Assembly (NCBI GenBank): GCA_002706685.1
Contig: PALV01000022.1
Location: forward strand, 1 to 64,000
Direction: 5' to 3'
Source: Gammaproteobacteria bacterium
GTDB lineage: Bacteria > Pseudomonadota > Gammaproteobacteria > Pseudomonadales > Pseudohongiellaceae
Length of the DNA: 64,000 bases
The position numbers were made by a program, and so were the translations under genes. Below are positions 8,889 to 19,484 of the stretch, one piece after another. Under the pieces are notes generated by a model. The model had not been told where the DNA came from. It saw only the letters and a list, made by a program, of their open reading frames with translations, and did not search any database. Position 1 is the first letter of the stretch; the number at the start of each line of letters is the position of its first letter.

Positions 8889-10265
8889 ATGGCAAAAACC
8901 AAAACAGCCTACGTCTGCAACGACTGCGGCTCTGAATTCAGCAAGTGGCAGGGGCAGTGTTCGGCCTGCAAAGCCTGGAACACGCTGACACGTATCAGTG
9001 TCGGCCAGGCCAATCAGTCCCCATCGGTGCAGGCAGATTTTCGGCGCCAGGGTTATGCCGGGCAAACGGCAGCCAGTGTGCAGGATCTGTCGGAAATTGA
9101 TGTTGCGTCCGTGCCACGGTTCTCCTCGACGCTCAGCGAACTGGACAGGGTGCTGGGCGGTGGCCTGGTGCCCGGCTCTGTCATCCTGATTGGTGGCAAT
9201 CCGGGTGCCGGTAAAAGTACGCTGTTGTTGCAGATCATGTGTCACCTGGCACAGCAGATGTCTGCCATGTATGTGACCGGTGAGGAATCGCTGCAGCAAG
9301 TTGGCATGCGTGCCAAGCGGCTGGGTCTGCCGGAAAAGAATCTGAAGATGCTGGCTGAAACGCAGGTCGAGACCATCTGCCAGCTGGCCACCGATATTCA
9401 GCCGCGTCTGCTGGTAGCTGACTCCATTCAGGTGATGCACAGTGCTGAGGTGGCATCGGCTCCCGGCAGTGTGTCACAGGTGCGCGAATGTGCGGCCTAT
9501 CTGATTCAGTACGCCAAACAGACCGGTACGGTGCTGTTCCTGGTTGGTCACGTCACCAAGGACGGTACATTGGCCGGGCCCAAAGTGCTGGAGCACATGA
9601 TTGACTGCTTTGTCATGCTGGAAGGTGGCAGTGACACGCGCTACCGCATTCTGCGCGGGCAGAAAAACCGCTTTGGCGCCGTCAATGAACTTGGTGTGTT
9701 TGCCATGACCGAGAAGGGCCTGAAGGAAGTGAAAAACCCCTCTGCGATATTCCTGGCGCGTACCGAGGAGGACAGCCCCGGCTCGCTGGTGATGGTGTTG
9801 TGGGAAGGCACCCGTCCGCTGCTGGTGGAGATTCAGGCACTGGTTGATGGCAGTCAGTCAGGCAATCCACGCCGTCTGGCCGTGGGCCTGGATCAGAACC
9901 GCCTGGGCATGCTGCTGGCGGTGCTGCATCGTCATGGCGGCCTGTTTATGGCCGATCAGGATGTCTTTGTAAACGTGGTTGGTGGTGTCAAAGTGACGGA
10001 GACCAGCGCCGATCTGGCCTTGTTGCTGGCGATTGTGTCGAGTTTCCGCGACAATGCTTTGCCTCGTGACCTGGTTGTGTTTGGCGAGGTCGGACTGGCT
10101 GGTGAGATCAGACCGGTGCCTAGCGGGCAGGAACGCCTGCAGGAGGCGGCCAAACATGGCTTCCGGCGCGCCATTGTACCCAAGGCCAATCGTCCCAAAT
10201 CGCCCATCCACGGCATGGAGGTGGTCGGTGTGACCAAACTGTCGGAGGCACTTGCGGCGCTCTGA
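8889..10265 (+). CDS. radA: DNA repair protein RadA
   Basis: 458-residue RecA-like branch-migration ATPase acting in homologous recombination. N-terminal C4 zinc finger CNDCGSEFSKWQGQCSAC (about 9-26), Walker A GGNPGAGKST (about 98-107), the RadA-specific KNRFGAVNELGVF motif (about 256-268) and a C-terminal Lon-protease-like domain (about 330-450). The ATG at 8889 gives the usual MAKxK start; an upstream in-frame GTG is not favoured. It sits 9 bp after alr and probably belongs to the same transcription unit. Confidence 0.96.
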   Translation: MAKTKTAYVCNDCGSEFSKWQGQCSACKAWNTLTRISVGQANQSPSVQADFRRQGYAGQTAASVQDLSEIDVASVPRFSSTLSELDRVLGGGLVPGSVILIGGNPGAGKSTLLLQIMCHLAQQMSAMYVTGEESLQQVGMRAKRLGLPEKNLKMLAETQVETICQLATDIQPRLLVADSIQVMHSAEVASAPGSVSQVRECAAYLIQYAKQTGTVLFLVGHVTKDGTLAGPKVLEHMIDCFVMLEGGSDTRYRILRGQKNRFGAVNELGVFAMTEKGLKEVKNPSAIFLARTEEDSPGSLVMVLWEGTRPLLVEIQALVDGSQSGNPRRLAVGLDQNRLGMLLAVLHRHGGLFMADQDVFVNVVGGVKVTETSADLALLLAIVSSFRDNALPRDLVVFGEVGLAGEIRPVPSGQERLQEAAKHGFRRAIVPKANRPKSPIHGMEVVGVTKLSEALAAL

Positions 10266-10358
10266 CGCCATGCGTCGTATCGTGCCCCGGTGCGGTCTCT
10301 GACATGGTAATTGAGGCAAGGCTGTGGCTGTCATGGACCCAGATAAGTGAAGGATGTT

Positions 10359-11282
10359 ATGGAACCTGTCGTTTCGATCAAGAACCTCAACAAAACCTAC
10401 CGCGGCGGCCATCAGGCGCTGAAGAACATCAATCTGGATATCTATCCGGGTGAGATCATTGCCCTGCTTGGACCCAATGGCGCCGGCAAGACCACGCTCA
10501 TTTCCACCATCTGTGGCATTGCGCAGCCGACCTCCGGCTCGGTGACGGTGGGTGGCAAGGACATCATCAAGGATTACCGTGATACCAGAAGCCTGATCGG
10601 GCTGGTGCCGCAGGAGCTGACCACTGACTCTTTTGAAACGCCCTGGGTGACGGTCAACTTCAGCCGTGGCCTGTTTGGCAAGGCGCCCGATCATGCCTAC
10701 ATCGAAAAAGTGCTGCGTGATGTTTCACTGTGGGAAAAACGCAACAACAAGATCATGACGCTGTCTGGTGGCATGAAGCGGCGGCTGCTGATTGCCAAGG
10801 CGCTGTCGCATGAACCCCGGGTACTTTTTCTGGATGAGCCGACGGCCGGGGTGGATGTTGAGCTGCGCCGAGAAATGTGGCAGCTGGTGCACCGCCTGCG
10901 CGAAAACGGTGTGACCATCATCCTGACCACACACTACATCGAAGAGGCCGAGGAGATGGCTGACCGAATTGGTGTCATTGCCAATGGCGAAATCATCCTG
11001 GTGGAGGACAAGGCCGCGCTGATGCAGAAGCTCGGCAAGAAACAGCTGGTACTGGACCTCAAACAGCCCCTGTCGGCAATTCCCGAAAGCCTCGCTTCAC
11101 AGGCTCTGGAGCTGCGCCTGGACGGCTACCAGCTGGTCTACACCTTTGATACCCAGGCGGATCGCACCGGCATTACCAGTCTGCTGGATGCGCTGCGACG
11201 AGAAAACATAGAGTTCAGTGACCTGAGTACGACGCAGAGTTCGCTGGAGCAGATATTTGTACAGTTGCTGGAGGAAGCCTGA
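10359..11282 (+). CDS. yadG: ABC exporter ATP-binding protein, YadG-like
   Basis: 307-residue ABC-2 type ATPase. Walker [13 protein letters not shown]-loop LVPQE, signature LSGGMKRRL, Walker [13 protein letters not shown] and the switch His in [14 protein letters not shown] are all intact. A C-terminal domain of about 80 residues follows, as in drug or polysaccharide exporters of this class. Length and partner match E. coli YadG (308 aa). The start ATG at 10359 has AAGGA just upstream; the longer in-frame GTG start is not supported. The stop overlaps the permease start (TGATG). The substrate cannot be inferred. Confidence 0.9.
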   Translation: MEPVVSIKNLNKTYRGGHQALKNINLDIYPGEIIALLGPNGAGKTTLISTICGIAQPTSGSVTVGGKDIIKDYRDTRSLIGLVPQELTTDSFETPWVTVNFSRGLFGKAPDHAYIEKVLRDVSLWEKRNNKIMTLSGGMKRRLLIAKALSHEPRVLFLDEPTAGVDVELRREMWQLVHRLRENGVTIILTTHYIEEAEEMADRIGVIANGEIILVEDKAALMQKLGKKQLVLDLKQPLSAIPESLASQALELRLDGYQLVYTFDTQADRTGITSLLDALRRENIEFSDLSTTQSSLEQIFVQLLEEA

Positions 11283-12043
11283 TGAACATTCATGCCATCA
11301 AGGCCATCTATAAGTTTGAAATGGCCCGTACTGGGCGAACGCTGCTGCAGAGCGTGGTTGCACCGGTCATCTCCACCTCACTGTACTTTGTGGTGTTCGG
11401 GTCGGCGATCGGTTCGCGGATTACTGAGGTTGAAGGTATCAGCTATGGTGCCTTCCTGGTGCCGGGGCTGATCATGCTGTCGCTGCTGACGCAGAGTGTG
11501 TCCAACGCGGCCTTTGGCATTTACTTCCCGAAATTCACTGGCACGATTTACGAGCTGTTGTCTGCGCCAGTTTCGATGATCGAGGCATTGATCGGATATG
11601 TCGGGGCCGCCGCCACCAAGTCCATCATGCTGGGGCTGATCATCCTGGCGACGGCGACGTTTTTTGTGGATGTGCGTATTGCCCATCCGATGCTGATGCT
11701 GGTGTTTCTGATACTGACCGGCATTACCTTCAGCCTGTTCGGCTTCATCATTGGTATCTGGGCCGATAATTTCGAAAAACTTCAATTGATTCCGTTGCTT
11801 ATTGTTACGCCGCTGGTGTTTCTGGGTGGCAGTTTTTACTCAGTCAGCATGCTGCCGCCGGTCTGGCAGACCATCACACTGCTGAACCCGGTGACCTATC
11901 TGGTCAGTGGTTTTCGCTGGAGTTTCTACGAAATTGCTGATGTCAGTCTGTGGATCAGTCTGGGCATGATCGGTGTGTTTCTACTGGCCTGCCTGCTGGT
12001 GGTGGGCTGGATATTCCGCACCGGCTATCATCTGCGCAGCTGA
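11282..12043 (+). CDS. yadH: ABC-2 type permease, YadH-like
   Basis: 253-residue integral membrane subunit with six predicted helices (near 25-45, 57-78, 100-130, 135-160, 168-190 and 222-245). The ABC-2 signature region [20 protein letters not shown], with [14 protein letters not shown] a few residues later, is present. Translationally coupled to the upstream ATPase, forming a two-gene exporter. E. coli YadH has almost the same length (256 aa). Confidence 0.9.
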   Translation: MNIHAIKAIYKFEMARTGRTLLQSVVAPVISTSLYFVVFGSAIGSRITEVEGISYGAFLVPGLIMLSLLTQSVSNAAFGIYFPKFTGTIYELLSAPVSMIEALIGYVGAAATKSIMLGLIILATATFFVDVRIAHPMLMLVFLILTGITFSLFGFIIGIWADNFEKLQLIPLLIVTPLVFLGGSFYSVSMLPPVWQTITLLNPVTYLVSGFRWSFYEIADVSLWISLGMIGVFLLACLLVVGWIFRTGYHLRS

Positions 12044-12061
12044 GGCCTGCTGCAGCAGGCC
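12044..12061. other. 18-bp perfect palindrome between convergent genes
   Basis: GGCCTGCTGCAGCAGGCC is fully self-complementary and lies right after the yadH-like stop, before the convergent diguanylate cyclase gene. It could act as a bidirectional transcription stop, but neither side has a T-run. Confidence 0.35.
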
Positions 12062-12082
12062 GCCAAAACAGGTCAGAGCTGA

Positions 12083-13525
12083 TCAGTTGGCCAGCACCAC
12101 GCGGTCCCGGCCGGACTCCTTTGCTTCGTAAAGTGCCGCATCAGCGCGGGCGATCATTCGGTCCAGCGGTTCACCGATATGGTATTGGGTGACCCCCATA
12201 CTCAATGTGACCAGAATGGTCTGGCGGCCAATGGCTACACCGTGGTTCTTGACGGCGATGCCAATCTTGCCTGCCAGTATCAGGGCTTCGTCGGCCGTGC
12301 AGTGGTCCAGCAGCAGCACAAACTCCTCACCACCCCAGCGGCACAGTGAATCGCTGTCGCGGATATTCTCCTTGATGACGGTTGCTACGGACTGCAATAC
12401 CATGTCGCCGGCATTGTGACCATGGGTGTCGTTTACCTGCTTGAAATGGTCAATGTCTATCGTGATCAAGGATACCGGCCTTGCATAGCGCGGCAGGCTC
12501 TTGCTCATATGTTCGAAAATGGACTCGAACAGGTGGCGGTTGGCGACCCCGGTCAGCTGGTCAGTGGTTGCCATCTGCTCCAGCCTGCTCTGATAGGAGC
12601 GCAGGGTAAAGTGGGCAGCCAGCAGCACCAGAATCATGATGGCGCCGGACAACGCCAGGTTATTGATCAGTGTGTTGTCGAGGCGCTGCTCGCTTGCGGC
12701 ATTGCTTTGTTCAACAATCAGGTACCAGTCAAATTCCGGCACCAGCCGGCTGTTCAGATAGCTGTGGGTGCCGACATTGTCAGCTATCTCCAAGGAAGTA
12801 CTGGGTGAGCTCAGAATCTGGGTTGCATGCAGTGAGAAGTTCTCCCGTTCCTGCAGGCGGTTGGGGCCCTGATAGCCTCTGCCAGTCAACGTGACATTGC
12901 CCTGGCGGTCCACAAAATAAATCGTGCGGTCGTAGCGCTCCTGATAGGTGTCGATTAACTGTGTCACAGCCTGGACTGAAAGACCTACACCTGTGGCACC
13001 GATGTACCTGCCATCGTAATCCTGTACTTTGTAGTTGATGAAGATGCTGACCCGGCTGGCGTCGGCCGTATCCGTATCAATATTTATCTCATAATCCTCT
13101 CGCATGGCACGCACCCGGAAATACCATGCGTCCTGCGGGTCGTCGCTGCTGACCTCTCTCAGGATGCCACTTGGATGGTAATACTGGCGAGTCTCATCCG
13201 ACACATAAAACGCCGTAATGGTGTCATATTGGCTCTGGATCTCGTTCAGATAGGCAATGATGCGTTCGGCATCCTCCTCACCACTCAGGGCCCAGTCGCG
13301 AACAAAGGTATCAGAGGCCATCACCGACGAAATAAGGATGGGGCGCAGCAGATCGCGCTGTATCTCGGAGTAGATGTTGTCACTGGTCAGCGGCAGCATC
13401 TGGTTGGAAATGCTGCTGGACAGCGATTCCCGAGCCACGAAATAGCTCGTCAGACTGGTAGCTGTAAAGCCCGCCACCATCAGGATTATGAGAGCCGTGA
13501 CGAACAGGTACTTCCGTTTCAACAT
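12083..13525 (-). CDS. membrane diguanylate cyclase with periplasmic Cache sensor
   Basis: 480-residue protein that should make c-di-GMP from two GTP. An N-terminal helix (about 5-27), a periplasmic dCache-like sensor (about 35-265), a second helix (about 272-292) and a C-terminal GGDEF domain (about 315-480) are visible. The active-site motif is intact as GGEEF. Exactly five residues before it lies RDSD, the RxxD inhibitory site, so product feedback is likely. The ATG at 13525 is preferred; a GTG at 13561 would add 12 residues with no ribosome site. Divergent from the chemoreceptor gene; the two may share a regulatory region. Confidence 0.9.
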   Translation of the reverse strand: MLKRKYLFVTALIILMVAGFTATSLTSYFVARESLSSSISNQMLPLTSDNIYSEIQRDLLRPILISSVMASDTFVRDWALSGEEDAERIIAYLNEIQSQYDTITAFYVSDETRQYYHPSGILREVSSDDPQDAWYFRVRAMREDYEINIDTDTADASRVSIFINYKVQDYDGRYIGATGVGLSVQAVTQLIDTYQERYDRTIYFVDRQGNVTLTGRGYQGPNRLQERENFSLHATQILSSPSTSLEIADNVGTHSYLNSRLVPEFDWYLIVEQSNAASEQRLDNTLINNLALSGAIMILVLLAAHFTLRSYQSRLEQMATTDQLTGVANRHLFESIFEHMSKSLPRYARPVSLITIDIDHFKQVNDTHGHNAGDMVLQSVATVIKENIRDSDSLCRWGGEEFVLLLDHCTADEALILAGKIGIAVKNHGVAIGRQTILVTLSMGVTQYHIGEPLDRMIARADAALYEAKESGRDRVVLAN

Positions 13526-13693
13526 TGTCGATAATTCTCTTGCGCTGGAGCCTTTTGGCACATGGCGGTGGTTTTGTGACTAAAGTCACAGAATTCGGGG
13601 CCGATACTCTTCATGTGGTGCCTGTCAGTTGTCAATGGTAGCACTTTTTCATCCGATGGCTGTTGATCGCCGTCAAATGCGGGAGTTTGCCTC

Positions 13694-15637
13694 ATGTCTA
13701 CATCGTACAAATCCAATTCATCCCGCAAAATGGGCTTTGGCAGTCGTTTGACGCTTCTGGTGACTGGCCTGGTTCTAACATCAGTGCTGGTGGTCGCCAG
13801 CGTGTTGTATGTGTCATACCGTAATTCATTTACTCAGGTCACACTGGAGGAATTGAGTACCACAGGTGAGCTGAATATGCAGTCCTTCCTGGACTGGGCG
13901 CTGGCCCGGCAGGATGAGATGCGCTATCTGGCGTCACTGGACGCAGCGAGGTTTCAGGATCTCGAGCAGCTGGAACAACTGCTGCAGCGTATCGCAGACA
14001 TGCAGGGATTTTACGACACCATCTTTTTTGTGGATACCCGCGGAGTGGGGGTTGTCGGCGTTGAATTTGATGGGCAGTCACGTGTCATGCCACGGGAGGA
14101 GGCCAATGCCTTTGTGGTCAGCGACCGCGCCTGGTTTCAGCAGGCGATTTCCGGCGAAGATGCCTTCTCGCAGCCTGTAGTCTCGCGGGCGACCGGCAAT
14201 ACGGTCAGTACCATCGCCATTCCGGTCAGGGTCGGCAATCAGATCGTCGGTGTCATGCGCGGTGCCGTGAAGGTCGATACCTTGCTGTCGCGCGTCAGTG
14301 AATTGAGCCGTGGCGCCGGGTCTGAGGCCTATCTGCTGGACAGCCAGGGCGTTCCTGTCACGACGGCGGCTTCTTTGCGTCAGGTGAGTGGTGCCATTAG
14401 CACCGAAGCGGGTCGCGCCATCAGTAACGGCCAAAGTGGTGTGGGCCTCTACAATAACGCCGCTGGCACACCGGTGGTGGGCAGCTATACTTTCATGCCG
14501 CTGATGGGCTGGGGACTGGTCAAGGAAATCACGCAGGAAGTTGCGCTGGCGGAGTTGAGCGCTGTGCTGTTGCGGGTTATCGGCGTCACATTCGTGGTGT
14601 TGCTGGCGGCCATTACTGCCAGTCTCTTGCTGGTTCGCAATGTGCTCAAAACCCTGGGCGGCGATCCTGAGTATGCGGCCGATGTTGTCCGCCAGGTGGC
14701 CGATGGCGACCTCACGGGGGATATCAGACTGCGATCAGGTGACAAGAGCAGCCTGCTGGCATCCATCGCGACGATGCAGGACAGCCTGCGCGAAATGCTG
14801 GATGAAGTAACCCGCTATGCGGAAAACGTGGCCTCGGCCGCCACCGAGCTTACCCAGGTTAATGACGTCACGACACAGGGCATTGTCGATCAGAATGCGC
14901 GAATCGATAGCACTGCGGCAGCCATGAATGAAATGACTGCGACGGTGGAAGAGGTGGCCTCCAATACCCACCGTGCAGCGGACAGTGCGCGTGATGCAAG
15001 CAGCCAGGCAGGGCATGGTCGTGAGGTGGTCGCGTCCACGGTGGAAGCGATCAACGCGCTGGCAAGTGAAATTGAGCGCGCCGTAGAGGTCGTGACAGAG
15101 CTGCGTGCTGACAGTGATCGCATTGGCAGCGTTCTGCAGGTGATCGAGAATATAGCCGAACAGACCAACCTGCTGGCGCTGAACGCTGCCATCGAGTCGG
15201 CCCGGGCCGGGGAAAGTGGCCGCGGTTTTGCGGTGGTTGCTGACGAAGTGCGCTCACTGGCCAGCCGCACCAAGGATTCGACCACTGAGATTCAGTCGAC
15301 CATTGAAAAGCTGCAGGGTGGCGCGGTCCGTGCCGAGCAGGTCATGCAGCACAGCCGTACTGGCGCGACCAAGATGGTGGACCGCATCGCCGAAACAGAC
15401 CATGCTCTTGAAAAAATATCGCAAGGCATTGAGTTAATTGAACAAATGACGCAGCAGATTGCCAGCTCGGCTGAGCAGCAGACGGCTGCAGCGCATGAAA
15501 TCAACCAGAACATTCACGGCATCAGCGATGTGGCGGCCAACACCGGTCGCAGCGTCGAACAGTCCGGCGAAGCCAGCGAATCCCTCGCCACTCTGGCAGA
15601 GCAGCTGCGCGGTCTGGTACTCAAATTCCGAGTGTAG
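13694..15637 (+). CDS. methyl-accepting chemotaxis protein (dCache type)
   Basis: 647-residue transmembrane chemoreceptor. TM1 (about 17-39), a periplasmic dCache ligand domain (about 45-280), TM2 (about 288-312), a HAMP segment (about 312-370) and a cytoplasmic signalling domain (about 380-645) can be seen. The highly conserved hairpin tip [20 protein letters not shown], followed by [15 protein letters not shown], is intact, so it should couple to CheA/CheW. There is no C-terminal CheR/CheB pentapeptide. The ligand is unknown. Its sensor resembles that of the divergent diguanylate cyclase only in general fold. Confidence 0.93.
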   Translation: MSTSYKSNSSRKMGFGSRLTLLVTGLVLTSVLVVASVLYVSYRNSFTQVTLEELSTTGELNMQSFLDWALARQDEMRYLASLDAARFQDLEQLEQLLQRIADMQGFYDTIFFVDTRGVGVVGVEFDGQSRVMPREEANAFVVSDRAWFQQAISGEDAFSQPVVSRATGNTVSTIAIPVRVGNQIVGVMRGAVKVDTLLSRVSELSRGAGSEAYLLDSQGVPVTTAASLRQVSGAISTEAGRAISNGQSGVGLYNNAAGTPVVGSYTFMPLMGWGLVKEITQEVALAELSAVLLRVIGVTFVVLLAAITASLLLVRNVLKTLGGDPEYAADVVRQVADGDLTGDIRLRSGDKSSLLASIATMQDSLREMLDEVTRYAENVASAATELTQVNDVTTQGIVDQNARIDSTAAAMNEMTATVEEVASNTHRAADSARDASSQAGHGREVVASTVEAINALASEIERAVEVVTELRADSDRIGSVLQVIENIAEQTNLLALNAAIESARAGESGRGFAVVADEVRSLASRTKDSTTEIQSTIEKLQGGAVRAEQVMQHSRTGATKMVDRIAETDHALEKISQGIELIEQMTQQIASSAEQQTAAAHEINQNIHGISDVAANTGRSVEQSGEASESLATLAEQLRGLVLKFRV

Positions 15638-15657
15638 CCCCCTGTCAGGGGCTTGTG
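15636..15657 (+). terminator. weak hairpin after the chemoreceptor gene
   Basis: AGCCCC (15636-15641) pairs with GGGGCT (15648-15653) around a six-base loop, directly at the stop codon. The following sequence is T/G mixed rather than a clean T-run, so termination would be weak. Confidence 0.35.
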
Positions 15658-15719
15658 TGACCCAGTGACGTGGTTTACTGTCTAGGGATGGATGTTAAAT
15701 CAGGAGCGGCAACGGTGCC

Positions 15720-16439
15720 ATGTCGACGGTGATTACGGAATTTTTCAGCACCAATGTGATGGACGTCATCGCATTGGTGTTTTTTGTATCCTGCTTTAAA
15801 GGCTACCTGTACTACACGGGTCTGCGCAGTGCCGACACACCCTGTCTGGCTTTTGCCATGCACCGCTTTCGCAAGCAGTGGATTCGCATGGCACTCACGC
15901 GTGATAACCGCATCGCGGATACCAATATCGTCGCCAATCTGGAACGCAACGTATCGTTCTTTGCCTCGTCATCCCTGCTGGTACTGGCCGGCCTGGTAAC
16001 ACTTCTCAGTGCCTCCGACGCCGTGCTTGGCATCCTGGCCGAGGTGCCTTTCTCTGACCCCACCAGTCGTGGCGAGTGGGAGGTCAAGGTGCTCGTTCTG
16101 ATCACTCTGTTTGTCTACAGTTTCTTCAAGTTTACGTGGGCGCTGCGGCAGTACGGGCTGGTGTCCGTGATGATTGGCGGTGCTCCGGAACTGTCCCTGA
16201 AACCGTCGGCCGAGGAAATGTCGCGGCACGTCGACTCCATCTCCAAGATGTCATCCAAGGCTTCCGGCAACTTTAACAACGGGCTGAGAAGTTATTATTT
16301 TGCGATGGCGGCACTGGGCTGGTTTGTTAACGCCTGGCTATTCATCGCTTTATCGGCTCTTGTCGTATTTGTTTTGTATCGTCGGGAATTCAAGTCCGAT
16401 ACGCTGGGAATAATGATGGAGGATCTGCCGGAGAGCTGA
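15720..16439 (+). CDS. DUF599-family membrane protein
   Basis: 239-residue inner-membrane protein with about four hydrophobic segments (near 12-32, 80-103, 124-150 and 190-225). The conserved family features as I recall them are present: RxxWIRMALTRDNRIADTNIVANLERNVSFFASS in the first cytoplasmic part (given here only as the start-to-end pattern, residues about 48-82) and FSFFKFTWALRQYG-like text near residue 140. The family has no known function. The ATG at 15720 is kept although AGGAG lies farther upstream than usual. Confidence 0.75.
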   Translation: MSTVITEFFSTNVMDVIALVFFVSCFKGYLYYTGLRSADTPCLAFAMHRFRKQWIRMALTRDNRIADTNIVANLERNVSFFASSSLLVLAGLVTLLSASDAVLGILAEVPFSDPTSRGEWEVKVLVLITLFVYSFFKFTWALRQYGLVSVMIGGAPELSLKPSAEEMSRHVDSISKMSSKASGNFNNGLRSYYFAMAALGWFVNAWLFIALSALVVFVLYRREFKSDTLGIMMEDLPES

Positions 16440-16474
16440 TATTCTCGCCCGGCCTTTTAAAGCGGAGTCATGCG

Positions 16475-16915
16475 ATGAGCAGTTCCATTTCGGTCAAAAT
16501 GCGCCTGCTGGAAAACTACGTCTTCGAAATAGATTTTGGCGAATTCGGAAACATTATCTCTGATGAACCGCCACCGATTGGTGATGGCGAAGGTCCTAGC
16601 CCATCGGCCATGCTGGCCGCGTCTGTTGCCAACTGTATGTCGGCCAGTCTGCTGTTTGCCCTGCGCAAGCAGAAAGAAGACCCTGGTGAGTTGCATGCCA
16701 CCGTTACAGGAACCACCGAAAGGGTCGATAACTATCTCAGAATCACTTCGCTTGCTGTAACGCTGAAGCTGGGCAAGGCGGCAAGCGAGTACCAGTCGCT
16801 GGACAAGGTGTTGCCAGTGTTTGAAAACTATTGTGTGGTCACTCAGAGCGTCAAGCGTGGTATCCCCGTAACGGTCGACATACAGGACGCCGATGGTGAA
16901 AAAGTGGTGGTCTGA
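16475..16915 (+). CDS. OsmC/Ohr-family protein
   Basis: 146-residue OsmC-like protein. Members reduce organic hydroperoxides through a reactive cysteine pair. The two expected cysteines are present in VANCMSASLL (about residue 52) and NYCVVTQSV (about 122), the second with the VTxS context of the family. GEGPSPSAMLAASVANC is the typical helix leading to the first cysteine. A GCGGAG ribosome site precedes the ATG. The 3' end overlaps the next gene by 23 bp. Whether it acts on organic peroxides or another thiol substrate is not visible. Confidence 0.85.
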   Translation: MSSSISVKMRLLENYVFEIDFGEFGNIISDEPPPIGDGEGPSPSAMLAASVANCMSASLLFALRKQKEDPGELHATVTGTTERVDNYLRITSLAVTLKLGKAASEYQSLDKVLPVFENYCVVTQSVKRGIPVTVDIQDADGEKVVV

Positions 16916-19484
16916 GTTCCGTTCAATGCTCGATGATCGAACCTTGCTGCTGTCATGGCTCGCCCTGGCGCTTTTGGTGCTGGGGCTGCATGTGTATGCG
17001 GAACTGCGATTAGTCCAGCAACGTGAACTGGCCCAGCGCGAAACCCTGACTGACCGTTTAAGCGTTGTGCGCTATCAACTTGAAAGCACGCTGACCAACA
17101 ATCTGTCTCTGGTAAATGGTCTTGCCGCATTCATTTCAGCCTATCCAGAGTACACCCCCCTTCAATTTGAAACCTATGCCAGAACGATCATGGCGCGTGA
17201 GTCGAGTCTGGTCAATCTGGCGGTGGCTCCCGACCTGGTGGTCACACACGTTTATCCCCTGGCTGGCAATGAGGCCGTCATCGGACTGGACTATCGCCAG
17301 CAGATGGATCAGCGCGATGCCGTGCTGCGGGTTGTGCGCGGCGGTGCCATGGTGATCGCCGGGCCAGTCAATCTGGTGCAGGGTGGTGTTGCATTCATCG
17401 GTCGTGCGCCGGTTTATGTCGAGGATGGCGGTGGCCAACGGCTATGGGGCATTGTGTCGGCGCCGATACTGGCTGATGCCATTTACGAACAGGCGGGCCT
17501 GAGCAACCCCACGCCAGGCATGCAGCTGGCGATTCGCGGCAACGACGGATTTACTTCCAGCGAGCCCTTCTGGGGTGACTCAGTTGTGTTCAACCGCAAT
17601 GACGCAGTGATCGTCCCGATTATCGCCGGAGGCAGCCGTTGGGAGCTGGCGTCCATACCGACACGACCTGCTGTCAGTGGCGCCGAGATTTCAGCCTTAC
17701 GAGCGGCCAGTGTGCTGATTTTCCTGTTGCTGTCTGTGTTCCTGATTCTGCGTCACCGTCATGCCTTACAGAATCAGGAGCTGCGCAATATCATCTTCAG
17801 TAACGAGCGCTTTCTGCGCGCGGTAGAAAATGTGTCCCGGGTCGGAGGCTGGTGCTGGACCGGCAGCGTCTTCACTGAGCTGTCGGCTCGGACCTGTGAA
17901 ATGATGGAACTGCCCGATGACAGAAATGAAGTCGACATGGATACTTTCTGTCATACGCTGGATCGCACCAGCCAGCAGAGCCTGCTGCACTATCTGAATT
18001 CGGCACTGCAGCTGGGGCACCGGCTGGATCAGGAGCTGGAAGTACATCGCAAGGATGGGGAGGTGCTGTGGTTCCAGATAAAAGCTGAGGTCGCACAGCT
18101 GGATGGCAACGAACGCGTGCTGCTGGGCGCGGTGCAGGATGTCACTCAACAGAAAAAGGTAGACCAGCTGGTTGAGTATCAGGCCAACTATGACATGCTG
18201 ACCGAACTGCCTAACCGCTCATTATTTATCGACCGGCTTGAGAACGCTCTGCTGCAGGCACAGCGCCGTAGCACGCGGATCGCTGTATTATTTATAGATC
18301 TAGATAACTTTAAATCTGTAAACGACAATCTGGGGCATGATGCCGGCGACGAACTTCTGGTTGAGGCGGCACGTCGCATTAAATCGTGTGTGCGGGCCGA
18401 GGATACCGTTGCCAGACACAGTGGCGATGAATTTGTCGCACTGCTGGTGGACGTATTCTCAACCTCGGTGGTGTCCCGCGTTGCGGACAGAATGGTCGCC
18501 AATATGCGCAAACCGTTCCGCATTGATGAGCGTCAGATCTATTGCAGTGTCAGTATTGGTGTCTCGTTTTACCCTGATGACGGTGACGATGCCGACACGC
18601 TGGTGATCAAAGCCGATCAGGCAATGTACGAGGTGAAGAAATCCGGTCGCAATACCTGGCAGTTTTATACCGTTGCCATGCAGCTGGAGTCCGAACAGAA
18701 GCACCGTCTGTTTAATGAGCTGGTGGCCGCAATAGACAATGACGAGCTGGAAGTGTTCTATCAGCCCGTTGTTGATGCAGACAGTGGTTATGTCAGTGGC
18801 TGTGAGGCCCTGGTGCGCTGGCAGCGGGAAGATGGTAATTGGGTGACGCCTGGCGCTTTTATTGCCATTGCCGAGGAGCGGGGCCTGATAAACCGGATCG
18901 ATCTGCTGGTGCTGCGCAAGTCGCTGAAGTTCATTCGCGAACTCAACGGTCAGCTGGGCAGGGCTGTCAGTCTGTCTGTCAACGTATCACCAAGGCTGTT
19001 GCATATGCGTGATGACGACGCACAGGACTGGCTGCGTGAGCTGCAGATGAGCCACAACGTCGCGGTGACTATAGAAATCACGGAACGTGTGCTGGTAGAC
19101 GAGACTGCGGGCATCAGCAAGGTGCTGGCCGACATCGACAGCGCTGGTGTGCGTATCGCCATTGATGACTTTGGCACAGGCTATTCCGGCTTGAGCTACT
19201 TCAGTCGCTTCCCGGTTTCATCTGTCAAAATTGACCGATCCTTTGTCAAGAATCTGGAAAGCAATGCCACGGAAACCACTCTGGTGGAAACCATTCTGCT
19301 GATGGCCTCCAAGCTGGGTATCAAGGTGGTCGCTGAAGGAGTTGAGACGGAGTCGCAGGCGGCGTTCTTGAGAAACCACCGCTGCGACTACCTGCAGGGA
19401 TATCACATTTCGCCGCCGTTGCCCGGCGACGACTTCAGTGAATTTGTCAGACGAAATACGAGCGTAGTGGCGGAAATCCATTAA
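16893..19484 (+). CDS. CHASE-PAS-GGDEF-EAL c-di-GMP signalling protein
   Basis: 863-residue membrane protein. TM1 (about 19-40), a periplasmic CHASE sensor (about 60-240), TM2 (about 270-292), a PAS segment (about 310-425), a GGDEF domain (about 430-595) and an EAL domain (about 605-860). The GGDEF signature reads SGDEF, so cyclase activity is doubtful. The EAL domain keeps its key residues: EAL itself, VNVSP, EITE, DDFGTG, KIDRSF and AEGVE, so it should hydrolyse c-di-GMP. The start at 16893 has AGGA six bases upstream; an ATG at 16926 is an alternative. Its last 38 bp overlap the 3' end of the convergent decarboxylase gene. Confidence 0.92.
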   Translation: MVKKWWSEFRSMLDDRTLLLSWLALALLVLGLHVYAELRLVQQRELAQRETLTDRLSVVRYQLESTLTNNLSLVNGLAAFISAYPEYTPLQFETYARTIMARESSLVNLAVAPDLVVTHVYPLAGNEAVIGLDYRQQMDQRDAVLRVVRGGAMVIAGPVNLVQGGVAFIGRAPVYVEDGGGQRLWGIVSAPILADAIYEQAGLSNPTPGMQLAIRGNDGFTSSEPFWGDSVVFNRNDAVIVPIIAGGSRWELASIPTRPAVSGAEISALRAASVLIFLLLSVFLILRHRHALQNQELRNIIFSNERFLRAVENVSRVGGWCWTGSVFTELSARTCEMMELPDDRNEVDMDTFCHTLDRTSQQSLLHYLNSALQLGHRLDQELEVHRKDGEVLWFQIKAEVAQLDGNERVLLGAVQDVTQQKKVDQLVEYQANYDMLTELPNRSLFIDRLENALLQAQRRSTRIAVLFIDLDNFKSVNDNLGHDAGDELLVEAARRIKSCVRAEDTVARHSGDEFVALLVDVFSTSVVSRVADRMVANMRKPFRIDERQIYCSVSIGVSFYPDDGDDADTLVIKADQAMYEVKKSGRNTWQFYTVAMQLESEQKHRLFNELVAAIDNDELEVFYQPVVDADSGYVSGCEALVRWQREDGNWVTPGAFIAIAEERGLINRIDLLVLRKSLKFIRELNGQLGRAVSLSVNVSPRLLHMRDDDAQDWLRELQMSHNVAVTIEITERVLVDETAGISKVLADIDSAGVRIAIDDFGTGYSGLSYFSRFPVSSVKIDRSFVKNLESNATETTLVETILLMASKLGIKVVAEGVETESQAAFLRNHRCDYLQGYHISPPLPGDDFSEFVRRNTSVVAEIH

